DNA of 64,000 bases from Bacillus pumilus (lineage in GTDB: Bacteria; Bacillota; Bacilli; Bacillales; Bacillaceae), in NCBI RefSeq assembly GCF_038738535.1, contig NZ_CP046128.1:930001-994000 (forward strand), read 5' to 3'. Positions 18,058 to 27,224 of this stretch are shown here, piece after piece. A program made the translations under genes and the position numbers. The stretch's first letter is position 1; every line of letters begins with the position of its first letter. The notes below the pieces were generated by a model. That model was given only the letters and a program-made list of their open reading frames with translations. It searched no databases and had not been told where the DNA came from.

Positions 18058-18159
18058 TTGGGTAAAGGGAGAATTAGAGTGGAAGAACGTATTAAGGCCG
18101 AAACGGATGCTGAAATGTTTAAAGCGACTCTCCTTGATCAGGCTCAGAAGAAAAAGTAG
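18058..18159 (+). CDS. yhdX: Small conserved peptide YhdX
   Basis: A 33-residue charged peptide beginning MGKGRIRVEERIKAETDAEM and ending in KKK. It uses TTG 18058, eight bases after AAGGAGG, with a good promoter upstream and a perfect terminator downstream, so it is a stand-alone expressed gene. Position and sequence match what I recall of B. subtilis YhdX (35 residues). Function unknown. Confidence 0.8.
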   Translation: MGKGRIRVEERIKAETDAEMFKATLLDQAQKKK

Positions 18160-18210
18160 TTTGCTGCCCGTCGATATGTCTCTAGCCAAAATTTCATAAT
18201 TGAACATCAT

Positions 18211-18238
18211 GCCTCGGGACTGGTCCCGAGGCTTTTTA
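18211..18238 (+). terminator. Terminator of yhdX
   Basis: GCCTCGGGAC-TG-GTCCCGAGGC, a perfect GC-rich stem, followed by TTTTT. Confidence 0.9.
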
Positions 18239-18323
18239 TATAGAGGTCAGACATTTATGAGAGGACATAAACGAAGGTTATATTATAAACTAGAGAGGAT
18301 TGTTTTAAAGGAGAGAGACAAAC

Positions 18324-19412
18324 ATGTTTACACAAAAATGGATGGATACATATTTTACAGTAGATGTTGCGATCCAAATCGGTATTAGCCTTTGTATTTT
18401 ATTGCTTTTTTTATTGCTTCGGAAAGTATTTACGAAGTACTTATTTCATCTTCTCTTTAGGCTGACCAATCGGTCTAAAACGGAGGTCATTAACCAAATT
18501 GTTGTGGCTTTCGAAAAGCCAGCCAGACTGTTTTTTGTCGCACTTGGGTTATATTTTGCGTTAAGACAGGCACCATACTTTGAGCATCATATGGATGTCA
18601 TCGTCAAATTATATAGATCCTCCATTATATTGATGCTGACATGGGGGCTTTGTAATTTAACCGCAGCTTCTTCTTTCTTATTTCAAAAAGTAAATTCTAA
18701 ATTTGAATTGGAAATGGATGATATTTTAGCGCCGTTTTTATCAAAGGTACTTCGCTTCATTATCATTGCACTAAGTATTAGTGTCATTGCACAAGAATTT
18801 AATTATGATGTAAATGGACTTGTGGCAGGTCTTGGTCTAGGTGGTCTAGCCTTTGCGCTTGCTGCACAGGATACGGTGGCGAACTTTTTTGGAGGAATCG
18901 TCATCATTACAGAGAAGCCTTTTACAATGGGCGACTTTGTGGAGACGCCTAGTGTTCTTGGGACTGTCGAGGACATTACATTTCGAAGTACAAAGTTTAG
19001 AACACCTGCTGAAGCTGTCGTGACAGTTCCGAATTCTACGCTTTCAAAGGAACCTATCACGAACTGGACGAGAATGAATAAACGCCAAATTACGTTTTCC
19101 GTACGTGTATCCTATAATACACCAAAGGAAAATCTTGACCGATGCATCAAACGTCTCAAACAAATGCTTTATGAACATGATGGGGTGCACAAGGAGACGA
19201 TCATGGTAAATCTCGATGTACTGGCGGACAGTTATTTGAATTTATTTTTCAACTTTTACACAAACACGACGGCCTGGGCTGAAAACCTTGATATTAAACA
19301 GGACATTAACTACCGTATCATGGATATCTTCCATCAAGAAGGTGTAGAATTTGCCTTCCCTGGACAGACCATTTATATGAAACAAAAAGGCGAAAAACAG
19401 CTGGGTGAATAA
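18324..19412 (+). CDS. yhdY: MscS-family mechanosensitive channel
   Basis: A 362-residue channel that releases solutes on osmotic downshock. The first 150 residues contain several transmembrane helices. The pore helix and beta domain follow: GLVAGLGLGGLAFALAAQDT (Gly/Ala-rich TM3), NFFGGIVIITEKPFTMGDFV and VTVPNSTLSKEPITNWTR, all MscS hallmarks. ATG 18324 follows AAAGGAGAGAG. srtN begins 14 bases after its stop. Confidence 0.92.
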   Translation: MFTQKWMDTYFTVDVAIQIGISLCILLLFLLLRKVFTKYLFHLLFRLTNRSKTEVINQIVVAFEKPARLFFVALGLYFALRQAPYFEHHMDVIVKLYRSSIILMLTWGLCNLTAASSFLFQKVNSKFELEMDDILAPFLSKVLRFIIIALSISVIAQEFNYDVNGLVAGLGLGGLAFALAAQDTVANFFGGIVIITEKPFTMGDFVETPSVLGTVEDITFRSTKFRTPAEAVVTVPNSTLSKEPITNWTRMNKRQITFSVRVSYNTPKENLDRCIKRLKQMLYEHDGVHKETIMVNLDVLADSYLNLFFNFYTNTTAWAENLDIKQDINYRIMDIFHQEGVEFAFPGQTIYMKQKGEKQLGE

Positions 19413-19426
19413 AGGAGGAATGGTGA

Positions 19427-20173
19427 GTGGATCAAACAAAGGTGGCAGCGCTAAGAGAGAAATTAATGCAGGCTTCACATATTATGGTACTTTCAGGTGC
19501 GGGTATGAGCACAGAATCGGGTATCCCCGATTTTAGATCAACGGGCGGCTTATGGACTGAAGACACCGCCCGCATGAAGGCGATGAGCCGGTCCTACTTT
19601 TTATCACACCCTCAGCATTTCTGGCCGAAATTCAAGGAATTGTTTCAGATGAAAATGAGCGGAGAGTACGAGCCCAATAGTGGACATACCTTTTTAGCCA
19701 GCCTTGAGAAACAAGGAAAACATGTGGATATTTTCACCCAAAATATTGATGGCCTGCATAAAAAAGCAGGAAGCCAGCATGTATATGAACTCCACGGCTC
19801 CATTCAAACAGCTACTTGCCCATCGTGCCAAGCGACATATGAACTGCCTTATTTATTACAAGAAGAAGTGCCTGTATGTCTAAAGGTTTCCTCAGACGGA
19901 CGGACATGTGGGCGTGTGCTGAAAACAGATGTTGTCCTTTTTGGAGACAGGGTTAAACATTTTGATCAAGTAGAGAAATCACTTCAGCGAGCGGACCTTC
20001 TGCTCGTCATGGGGACTTCCCTAGAAGTGGCGCCAGCAAGATATATTCCAGAAGATGCCGCTCAAAATCCTTCCATCTTCAAGGTGATGATGAATTTGAG
20101 TGAAACAGAATACGATCCACTGTTTGATCTTGTCTTTCATGAGCGAATTGGCGATCTCGTGAAAGCTTTATAA
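19427..20173 (+). CDS. srtN: Sirtuin NAD-dependent protein deacetylase
   Basis: Removes acetyl groups from lysines using NAD+. It has the Rossmann motif VLSGAGMSTESGIPDFRS, the NAD-binding TQNIDGLHKKAG and the catalytic His in YELHGS. The zinc-binding Cys are in CPSC (about 128) and further on at CLKVSSDGRTC. LVMGTSLEVAPA lies near the C-terminus. GTG 19427 follows AAAGGAGG. 248 residues. In operon with yhdY, as in B. subtilis (yhdZ). Confidence 0.93.
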   Translation: MDQTKVAALREKLMQASHIMVLSGAGMSTESGIPDFRSTGGLWTEDTARMKAMSRSYFLSHPQHFWPKFKELFQMKMSGEYEPNSGHTFLASLEKQGKHVDIFTQNIDGLHKKAGSQHVYELHGSIQTATCPSCQATYELPYLLQEEVPVCLKVSSDGRTCGRVLKTDVVLFGDRVKHFDQVEKSLQRADLLLVMGTSLEVAPARYIPEDAAQNPSIFKVMMNLSETEYDPLFDLVFHERIGDLVKAL

Positions 20174-20179
20174 ATCATC

Positions 20180-20214
20180 AAAGACCCCGCATCCAAAAAA
20201 GGTGCGGGGTCTTT
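20180..20214. terminator. Bidirectional terminator srtN / yheN
   Basis: AAAGACCCCGCA/TGCGGGGTCTTT, a perfect 12-bp stem between convergent genes. Confidence 0.92.
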
Positions 20215-20216
20215 CT

Positions 20217-21071
20217 TTATTGTTGCAGCGGCTTCATCGATTCATCAAGGACTTCAAATGTATAGCCCTTCGCTTTTAGCTGTGTGATTAAACTGTTTAA
20301 GTATTTTGCTGTCGCTGGCTGATCGTGCATTAAGATGATTTTTGGTTCTTTTGGATGTTTTGTCTCAAGCACTTGCAGCTGATTTAATACCTCTGGTACA
20401 TATTTTGAGCTTTTATATTTCCAGTCAAGACTGTCAATTGTCCAATCCCAGTATACAAAGCCTTTTTGTTTTAAACGTGCCTTTTGCTGATCCGTTAAAT
20501 TTGGGGCGCTGCCATAAGGTGTTCTCACAAGATGTGTATACTCACCTGTGACAGAAGCCAAAATGCGCTGATCTTCCTTCATCTCATTGACGGGAGAATC
20601 ACTTTTTTGATAAAAGCGTTTCACATCATGTGTGATACCATGAAGCCCTAACTGATGACCTTCTTGATGAAGTCTTTTCACAGCTGCCGGGTGTTCCTTA
20701 ATCTGCGGCCCAAGCATAAAGAATGTGGCCTTTACTTGATGCGCTTTGAGCACATCTAAAAGCTGATTTGATGTCGCTGACGGACCATCATCAAAGGTTA
20801 AAAAGATCGTTTGATCCGTTACATGTTTGTTTGGGTTGATCTTAAAATGTGCATCTAATGTTTTCGTAGAATCATCTTTTGCTTTCAGACTTGTGCTTGT
20901 GTTTCGGAATTGACTGCTCGCAGACATTTTAGCCGGCTGATCTGCTGCCTGCATATTGGTTTTAGATATATCCCATATAAAAAAGAGGATCAGTGACAGA
21001 ATCACTAAACCAATCGCTTTTGAGAGCAGCATCGTGTTTGAAGGTGTCTGTTTTTTCGTAACCCGTTGCAT
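20217..21071 (-). CDS. yheN: Membrane-anchored polysaccharide deacetylase
   Basis: NodB-domain (CE4) deacetylase that likely acts on peptidoglycan or another wall glycan. One transmembrane helix (about 15-35) anchors it outside, followed by a linker and the NodB domain from about 95. Motifs are TFDDGPSA, LHGITHDV (H-X3-H metal ligands), RTPYGSAPN, DWTIDSLDW and IILMHDQP, so the active site looks complete. 284 residues; ATG follows GGAG at eight bases. Alone on the minus strand. Confidence 0.9.
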   Translation of the reverse strand: MQRVTKKQTPSNTMLLSKAIGLVILSLILFFIWDISKTNMQAADQPAKMSASSQFRNTSTSLKAKDDSTKTLDAHFKINPNKHVTDQTIFLTFDDGPSATSNQLLDVLKAHQVKATFFMLGPQIKEHPAAVKRLHQEGHQLGLHGITHDVKRFYQKSDSPVNEMKEDQRILASVTGEYTHLVRTPYGSAPNLTDQQKARLKQKGFVYWDWTIDSLDWKYKSSKYVPEVLNQLQVLETKHPKEPKIILMHDQPATAKYLNSLITQLKAKGYTFEVLDESMKPLQQ

Positions 21072-21367
21072 TACAATCGCTCCAATAAATCAAAAATTTG
21101 TGTCGAATCATGTAGTAGATTCTGTCTTTTTTCGCTGTTTTTTGTCGTGCTCATATGGATTAAGTATACAGGAAAAAAGAGCCTATGAATATAGAAGATG
21201 CTAAAAAATTGGAATCTTTTTGGTTATGAGTCTATGTTTGTTACAATAGAAAGTTGACCATTTATCATGATGTGAAATAATTCTGAATAATCATTGAAAC
21301 GTACTCATTTATCCGCTAAGATAGCATCAGACTCAACCATTAATGCGAAGCGAAGGGGAGATTCCGT

Positions 21368-22225
21368 ATGAAAGTATTGTATAATGGCGATTTCATTGAA
21401 AAAAAGGATGCACATGTTGATATTGAAGACAGAGGCTATCAATTTGGTGACGGCGTCTATGAGGTCATCCGTGTATACAATGGGACTTTGTTTACATTAA
21501 AAGAGCATACAGAGCGTCTGTTCAAGAGTGCAAAAGAAATCGGCATTCATCTTCAAGGGGCAGTATCAGATATGGAAGAAAAGTTAAAACAGCTCGTCGC
21601 CCACAACCAATTAACAGATGGAGGTGTGTATATTCAAGTCACGCGGGGCGTCGCACCTCGTAAACATCAATATGGCGATTCTCTCACTCCTCAAATCACA
21701 GCATATACGTTCCAGGTGAAAAAGCCTGTTCATGAGCAGACAGCTGGTGCAAAGGCCATATTATCTGAGGACCTTCGCTGGTTAAGATGTGATATTAAAA
21801 GCTTAAATCTCTTATATAACGTCATGGAAAAGCAGAAGGCATCTGAAGCTGGTGCATTTGAAGCCATTCTCATTAGAGATGGTTTTGTGACTGAGGGAAC
21901 CTCCTCGAATGTATATGCCCTCATTGATGGCGTGATTCGCACACATCCAGCAAACAATCTTATTCTAAACGGTATTACCCGTAGAAAGCTTCTTGAGGTA
22001 TGTGAAGAAGAGGGATGCAGTGTTGAAGAAACTCGTATAAGTAAAGAAGAGCTGCTGCGCGCGCAGGAAATCTTCATCAGCTCGACGACGGCTGAAGTCA
22101 TTCCGATTGTTGAAATTGATGGCCAGCCAGTAGGGGAAGGCGTTCCAGGAGAGTTGACAAAGCGTGTACAGGAAGGCTTCCAGCAAAAAATTAAACATGA
22201 AAGTGAAGCATCTATTTCTTCATAA
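21368..22225 (+). CDS. dat: D-alanine aminotransferase
   Basis: Class IV PLP aminotransferase that interconverts D-alanine/2-oxoglutarate and pyruvate/D-glutamate, supplying wall precursors. Landmarks are [19 protein letters not shown] at the N-terminus, the PLP lysine in [12 protein letters not shown] (about 145), [14 protein letters not shown] and [15 protein letters not shown]. 285 residues, close to B. subtilis Dat (yheM). A strong hairpin terminator follows. Confidence 0.95.
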   Translation: MKVLYNGDFIEKKDAHVDIEDRGYQFGDGVYEVIRVYNGTLFTLKEHTERLFKSAKEIGIHLQGAVSDMEEKLKQLVAHNQLTDGGVYIQVTRGVAPRKHQYGDSLTPQITAYTFQVKKPVHEQTAGAKAILSEDLRWLRCDIKSLNLLYNVMEKQKASEAGAFEAILIRDGFVTEGTSSNVYALIDGVIRTHPANNLILNGITRRKLLEVCEEEGCSVEETRISKEELLRAQEIFISSTTAEVIPIVEIDGQPVGEGVPGELTKRVQEGFQQKIKHESEASISS

Positions 22226-22233
22226 ATAAAGAG

Positions 22234-22262
22234 AGGCTGTAAACCAATGTTTACAGCCTTTT
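22234..22262. terminator. Terminator between dat and nhaX
   Basis: AGGCTGTAAA/TTTACAGCCT with a six-base loop followed by TTTT; can serve both convergent genes. Confidence 0.88.
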
Positions 22263-22271
22263 GTGATTCTT

Positions 22272-22778
22272 TTATTTTACAATAAGCACAGGTATATCTG
22301 ATTTTGATGATAACTTTTCACTTACACTGCCAAAGAGCATTTTTTTCAATCTGCTTTGGTCACGTGCTCCCATGACGATGAGGTCTGCTGATATGTCTTC
22401 AGCATATTCGATAATCGCTTCCGCTGGTTCCCCCTCAACAATTTCAATGGCAGCTTCAAACTGCTCCTCATTTAAAAGCATTCTTGCTTCTGCAACGACC
22501 TCTTCTGTATGATCTTCAAAAATCAAGGGACTTTGCTGTTCATCATGAGGTACATACACAGGGGGTGTTTGAAGGTCTGCCATGCCGCCGCCGATATAAG
22601 CTCCGCCAGTCATTGGGCGTGGTGCATCAAACACCTGTCTGCTTGATTTGCCATCATGTGCATAGGCAACAGTCAGCTTGGCATTCAAGGTTTTGGCTAG
22701 AGCGATTGCCTTTTTTAATGCTTTCTTACTGTCTTCATGTCCATCAAACGCAACGACCATCCGATCAGCTTGAAACAA
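22272..22778 (-). CDS. nhaX: Universal stress protein NhaX
   Basis: UspA-fold nucleotide-binding protein: RMVVAFDGHEDSKKALKKAI starts the fold, and the ATP-loop-like VMGARDQSRLKKMLFGSVSE ends it. Three in-frame starts compete. TTG 22778 is best spaced from AAAGGA and gives MFQADRMVV, as in B. subtilis NhaX; TTG 22796 and ATG 22787 lie on or before the SD. In B. subtilis it neighbours the antiporter gene nhaC, which is absent here. Confidence 0.85.
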   Translation of the reverse strand: MFQADRMVVAFDGHEDSKKALKKAIALAKTLNAKLTVAYAHDGKSSRQVFDAPRPMTGGAYIGGGMADLQTPPVYVPHDEQQSPLIFEDHTEEVVAEARMLLNEEQFEAAIEIVEGEPAEAIIEYAEDISADLIVMGARDQSRLKKMLFGSVSEKLSSKSDIPVLIVK

Positions 22779-22896
22779 TGTCCTCATTCCTTTCAAAAGG
22801 AGTCTTTACACTCATGGTATACCCGTTATCTGAAAAAGATACACATGAAGGCGGTGAACTTTTTGTTAGAAAATTTCATTTATTGAAAAATATTTA

Positions 22897-22924
22897 TTGA
22901 CAAAATGGTGACAGCCGCTATAAG
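22897..22924 (+). promoter_or_regulatory. Promoter of the bmr leader and operon
   Basis: TTGACA (22897-22902) and TATAAG (22919-22924), 16 apart, about 38 bases before the bmrB start. Confidence 0.7.
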
Positions 22925-22961
22925 ATAAAAAAAGATTCAAGAGCCAAAAGGAGGAAATGTC

Positions 22962-23066
22962 ATGTGCAACATTGGAAGAATGAAATCAAACTGCATGAAT
23001 GGGTTGATTCACGTGACAATTACACCTTCATTGGTCATTGAAAAGGGACTCGTATGTTCCAATTGA
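22962..23066 (+). CDS. bmrB: Leader peptide BmrB
   Basis: A 34-residue peptide, starting MCNIGRMKSNCMNGLIHVTI and ending VCSN, with AAAGGAGG seven bases before its ATG. In B. subtilis BmrB (YheJ) is translated to control bmrCD by ribosome-mediated transcription attenuation. Here too a hairpin with a T-tract begins 12 bases after the stop codon and another follows, so ribosome stalling in this frame could switch the structure. Confidence 0.75.
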   Translation: MCNIGRMKSNCMNGLIHVTITPSLVIEKGLVCSN

Positions 23067-23077
23067 TCGGATGAATC

Positions 23078-23161
23078 AAGGCGTATGTTGCGTATTTGTC
23101 AACATGCGCCTTTTTACATGACTAAAAGAGGCGTACCAGACAGCTGGTTGCCTCTTTTTTT
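23078..23161 (+). terminator. Tandem attenuator hairpins of the bmr leader
   Basis: Hairpin 1: GGCGTATGTTG/CAACATGCGCC (23080-23110) followed by TTTTT. Hairpin 2: AAAGAGGC-GT-ACCAG/CTGGT-T-GCCTCTTT (23125-23157) followed by Ts. Both lie between the leader peptide and bmrC and would stop transcription unless prevented. Confidence 0.75.
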
Positions 23162-23231
23162 GTTGTATTCATTTCGCATTTCGAAATAAAGGGATGGAGA
23201 TCAACAAGTAAATGAAGAGGAGTGAAAGCAT

Positions 23232-23315
23232 GTGAACATGCCAAAAGCAAGACAAATGACAAAAACCAAAAAAACGAAACAAGGTGACAGCCAGGAAAAT
23301 CTAGAAAGCGGCTAG
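23232..23315 (+). CDS. Second small leader ORF, basic peptide
   Basis: GTG 23232 (or ATG 23238) opens a 27-residue basic peptide, MNMPKARQMTKTKKTKQGDS and seven more residues, nine bases after GAGGAG. It ends 20 bases before the bmrC start. I do not recognise a homologue. It could be a second leader peptide or a translational coupler; chance is possible at this length. Confidence 0.4.
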   Translation: MNMPKARQMTKTKKTKQGDSQENLESG

Positions 23316-23335
23316 CTTTAAAAGGAGAGACAAAC

Positions 23336-25093
23336 ATGTTTTCAGTATTTGCGAAATTAGGCTGGTTCTTCAAACAAGAGTGGAGGCGTTATACGATCGC
23401 CATTACGCTTCTGCTCATTGTGAATGTGCTTGAAATGCTGCCGCCAAGATATCTTGGGCAGGCAGTTGATGACATTCGTTCTGGTCAATTTACAACATCC
23501 AGTATTGTGTTTTATGTAACCATTTTTTGCTTGCTAGGTGTCGTCGTCTATACGCTGACATATTTTTGGATGTATCAGTTATTTGGCGGCGCAAATGTCA
23601 TGGAGCGTGTGATGCGCGGGAAGCTCATGCGTCACTTACTTAAGATGACACCCACCTTTTATGAAAAGAAAAAAACCGGTAATTTAATGGCATTAGGTAC
23701 AAACGATTTAAATGCTGTGGCTTTAACGACAGGTTTTGGCGTTCTGACATTGGTTGATTCCACTGCTTATATGCTGATGATCTTCTTTACGATGGGGCTG
23801 ACGATTAGCTGGAAATTAACCTTAATGGCGATCATCCCTATGCCGCTGATGGCGCTCTTGATTGCGTATTATGGCAGCAAGATTCATGATCGCTTTACAG
23901 TTGCTCAAGATGCATTTGGTGATATGAACGATCGCGTCCTTGAATCAGTCGCAGGTGTCCGGGTTATTCGGTCTTTTGTACAGGAGAAACAAGATGTCGA
24001 ACGCTTTCGCCAAATGACAGATGATGTATTTCAAAAAAATATGAGAGTGGCGATCATTGATTCATTGTTTGAGCCGACAGTGAAATTACTTGTCGGTGTC
24101 AGCTACTTAATTGGAATCGGCTACGGAGCCTATCTTGTGTTCCAAAGTGATTTAACCGTTGGTGAGCTTGTCGCATTTAACGTCTATCTTGGAATGATGA
24201 TCTGGCCAATGTTTGCGATAGGCGAATTGATTAATATTATGCAAAGGGGAAATGCGTCGTTAGACCGGTTGAATCATACACTCAGCTACAAGCCGGATGT
24301 CACAGACGCTTCTCAGCCAAAAACGTTACAAGAGCCTGGCGATATTCAGTTTGATCACGTGACATTCAGGTATCCAACTTCCCCTAAAGATAATTTAATT
24401 GATGTGTCCTTTACGGTTCGAAAAGGGCAGACAATCGGAATTACAGGCAAAACAGGAAGCGGTAAAACGACTATCGTAAAACAGCTTCTGCGCCAGTATC
24501 CAACAGGTGATGGTCAAATCCTGCTATCAGGAGTCCCAATCCAAGAGATCGAATTAGATCAGCTATTTCGATGGATCGGATACGTACCGCAGGATCATAT
24601 CCTTTTTTCAAAAAGTGTAGAAGAGAATATGCGCTTTGGTCATCGGGACGCAAAACAAAATGAATTAGCACAAGCGATCAAAGATGCTTACTTTGAAAAA
24701 GATTTACGTCTTTTGCCAGAGGGTCTCGAAACCATGGTGGGGGAAAAAGGTGTGGCACTGTCAGGTGGACAAAAGCAGCGAATTTCCATTGCACGCGCTT
24801 TATTAATAGACCCCGACATTTTAATATTGGATGACTCGCTTTCTGCGGTAGATGCAAAAACAGAAACCGCTATTTTAGAAAATTTAAGGCAAAATCGTCA
24901 TGGGAAAACGACGTTTATTACGACTCATCGTCTATCAGCTGTTGAGCATGCGGATCTCATACTTGTCATGGAAGAAGGATGCATAGTCCAAAAGGGCACC
25001 CACGAAGAGCTCATTCAGCAAGACGGGTGGTACAAAGAACAATTTTTGCGTCAGCAGCTGACAAACCAGCTGGAAGGAGGGGATGAGGCATGA
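23336..25093 (+). CDS. bmrC: Heterodimeric multidrug ABC exporter subunit BmrC
   Basis: ABC exporter half with a six-helix membrane domain (about 1-310) and a nucleotide-binding domain. Walker A is GKTGSGKTT (about 369), the signature LSGGQKQR (about 474) and Walker B LILDD (about 500). The residue after Walker B is Asp, not the catalytic Glu, so this half contributes the degenerate ATP site, as known for B. subtilis BmrC (YheI). 585 residues; ATG follows AAAAGGAGAG. bmrD overlaps its stop by four bases. Confidence 0.94.
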   Translation: MFSVFAKLGWFFKQEWRRYTIAITLLLIVNVLEMLPPRYLGQAVDDIRSGQFTTSSIVFYVTIFCLLGVVVYTLTYFWMYQLFGGANVMERVMRGKLMRHLLKMTPTFYEKKKTGNLMALGTNDLNAVALTTGFGVLTLVDSTAYMLMIFFTMGLTISWKLTLMAIIPMPLMALLIAYYGSKIHDRFTVAQDAFGDMNDRVLESVAGVRVIRSFVQEKQDVERFRQMTDDVFQKNMRVAIIDSLFEPTVKLLVGVSYLIGIGYGAYLVFQSDLTVGELVAFNVYLGMMIWPMFAIGELINIMQRGNASLDRLNHTLSYKPDVTDASQPKTLQEPGDIQFDHVTFRYPTSPKDNLIDVSFTVRKGQTIGITGKTGSGKTTIVKQLLRQYPTGDGQILLSGVPIQEIELDQLFRWIGYVPQDHILFSKSVEENMRFGHRDAKQNELAQAIKDAYFEKDLRLLPEGLETMVGEKGVALSGGQKQRISIARALLIDPDILILDDSLSAVDAKTETAILENLRQNRHGKTTFITTHRLSAVEHADLILVMEEGCIVQKGTHEELIQQDGWYKEQFLRQQLTNQLEGGDEA

Positions 25094-27105
25094 CAACAGG
25101 AAGAAGACTCCTTGCCTACGCACTCCTTTATAAGAAAGTACTGTCTGTTGCCTTGATCTTTCTCATCATTGCAGTAGGTGCTGAACTGACAGGACCATTT
25201 ATTGGGAAGAAAATGATTGATGATCATATTTTAGGTGTAGAAAAACCGTATGTCGAAGTCAATGAAAAAACAGTCAAAACCGTTTATTACCAGGGAAATA
25301 ACTATATACGAAGCGATCGATTAGACAGTGGTATGAAATCCGGAAAACAAATCAATGTGGTGCAAGTCGGATTCGGTTACTATTTTGTAAATGAGCCGAT
25401 TCGTTTTGATGGAAACCGAAAGATATCCGGAGATCAGCTTACCATTGAAAATGGGAACGAGCGCGAGACATATGAAGTACAGCGTTTATCAAAAGAGGAA
25501 ATTTTCTCTTTTTATGAGCCGGAAATCAGTGGTTTGGTGCAGCTTGTTCTATTTTATCTAGGGCTTCTCGTCATTGCGATTTTCTTTCAGTATGCGCAGC
25601 ATTATCTGCTACAGCGGATAGCCAATCGAATTATTCAAAAAATGAGGGTTGATGTATTTGAGCATATTCAAACGCTGCCTATCCGGTATTTTGATAATTT
25701 ACCGGCTGGAAAGGTCGTAGCGAGGATTACCAATGACACAGAAACCATTCGTGATTTATATGTGACAGTCCTCGCTAATTTCGTGACGAGTGCTATTTAC
25801 ATGATTGGAATTTATATTGCCATGTTTTTATTAAATGTGAAGCTGGCACTCATTTGTTTGGTGGCGGTACCGATTATTTTCCTATGGTCAATGACCTACA
25901 GAAAGTTTGCATCAGTGTACAACCACCGCATTCGTTCGATCATTAGTGACATCAATGCCAAGCTAAATGAAGCCATTCAAGGGATGACCATTATTCAAGC
26001 GTTTCGTCATGAAAAAGTGACGAAAGAGGAATTTGATGAGCTGAACAACAATCACTTTCGATATCAGCGAAAGATGCTGCATTTAAATTCACTTCTGTCG
26101 CATAACTTGGTTAACCTGCTTCGGAATTTAGCATATGTGGCACTCATTTGGTATTTTGGCGGTGCGTCCTTAAGTGCGACGGGCATTGTGTCAATTGGTG
26201 TGCTCTATGCGTTTGTCGATTATTTAAATCGATTATTTCAGCCGATTACAGGCATTGTGAACCAATTCTCGAGATTGGAATTAGCAAGGGTTTCATCGGA
26301 AAGGGTTTTCCGATTATTAGATGAGCCAGGAACAACAGTGGAAGAACCTGTTCAAAAGAAAATGGAGGGACACGTTCAGTTCCAAGATGTCACCTTTGCT
26401 TATAATGAAGGAAATAATGTATTAAAGAACATTACGTTCGAGGCCAAAAAAGGCCAGACGGTTGCACTTGTGGGGCATACCGGTTCTGGGAAAAGCTCGA
26501 TCATGAACTTGCTGCTGCGTTTTTATGACATTCAGCAAGGAGACATTCTCATAGATGGGGAAAGCATTTATCACCAGTCACGCCAAACGTTGCGCAAACA
26601 AATGGGCATTGTGCTTCAAGACCCGTATTTATTTTCCGGAACGATTGCATCCAATGTCAGTTTAGGAAATGAAGACATTAAAAGAGAAACGATTGAATCA
26701 TCATTAAAGCAAGTAGGCGCAGTAGAGTTATTGAAGCACCTGCCAGAAGGATTTGATGAACCAGTCGTTGAAAAGGGAAGTACTCTTTCCTCAGGGGAAC
26801 GTCAGTTAATCTCATTTGCCCGTGCATTAGCGTACGATCCAGCGATCTTAATTTTAGATGAAGCCACTGCAAACATTGATACAGAAACAGAAGCGATCAT
26901 TCAGCGGGCGCTTGATGTCGTCAAAGAAGGACGAACGACTTTTGTCATTGCTCACCGATTATCCACCATTAAAAAAGCCGATATGATTTTGGTATTAGAA
27001 AAAGGTGAAATTGTCGAGCGAGGCAGTCATGATCAACTCATGCAGCAAGAAGGGCTGTATGCGCAAATGTACGAACTGCAAAAGGGTGCTGTTGCAAACA
27101 GCTGA
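25090..27105 (+). CDS. bmrD: Heterodimeric multidrug ABC exporter subunit BmrD
   Basis: Partner of BmrC, 671 residues. An extra domain of about 100 residues (roughly 45-145) lies between TM1 and TM2, the extracellular domain typical of BmrD. The NBD has Walker A GHTGSGKSS (about 461), the signature LSSGERQ (about 565) and Walker B LILDEATANID with the catalytic Glu, so it supplies the competent ATP site. ATGA overlap with bmrC indicates coupled translation. Exports drugs such as antibiotics that stall ribosomes. Confidence 0.94.
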   Translation: MTTGRRLLAYALLYKKVLSVALIFLIIAVGAELTGPFIGKKMIDDHILGVEKPYVEVNEKTVKTVYYQGNNYIRSDRLDSGMKSGKQINVVQVGFGYYFVNEPIRFDGNRKISGDQLTIENGNERETYEVQRLSKEEIFSFYEPEISGLVQLVLFYLGLLVIAIFFQYAQHYLLQRIANRIIQKMRVDVFEHIQTLPIRYFDNLPAGKVVARITNDTETIRDLYVTVLANFVTSAIYMIGIYIAMFLLNVKLALICLVAVPIIFLWSMTYRKFASVYNHRIRSIISDINAKLNEAIQGMTIIQAFRHEKVTKEEFDELNNNHFRYQRKMLHLNSLLSHNLVNLLRNLAYVALIWYFGGASLSATGIVSIGVLYAFVDYLNRLFQPITGIVNQFSRLELARVSSERVFRLLDEPGTTVEEPVQKKMEGHVQFQDVTFAYNEGNNVLKNITFEAKKGQTVALVGHTGSGKSSIMNLLLRFYDIQQGDILIDGESIYHQSRQTLRKQMGIVLQDPYLFSGTIASNVSLGNEDIKRETIESSLKQVGAVELLKHLPEGFDEPVVEKGSTLSSGERQLISFARALAYDPAILILDEATANIDTETEAIIQRALDVVKEGRTTFVIAHRLSTIKKADMILVLEKGEIVERGSHDQLMQQEGLYAQMYELQKGAVANS

Positions 27106-27115
27106 TGAATAACAA

Positions 27116-27150
27116 AAAAGAGCCTATTCACTTTGAATGAGGCTCTTTTT
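27116..27150 (+). terminator. Terminator of the bmr operon
   Basis: AAGAGCCTATTCA/TGAATGAGGCTCTT with a single-base bulge, followed by TTTTT. Confidence 0.88.
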
Positions 27151-27224
27151 ATTTGCATAAAAAGTCGAGGATTCGTTTTTGACCTCGACCTTTACTAGTT
27201 ATATCGTTTACACGAGCTGCATCA

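Noticed and set aside
18004..18210. 68-codon minus-strand frame
   Set aside because: Fully antisense to yhdX, which has promoter, SD, family match and terminator.
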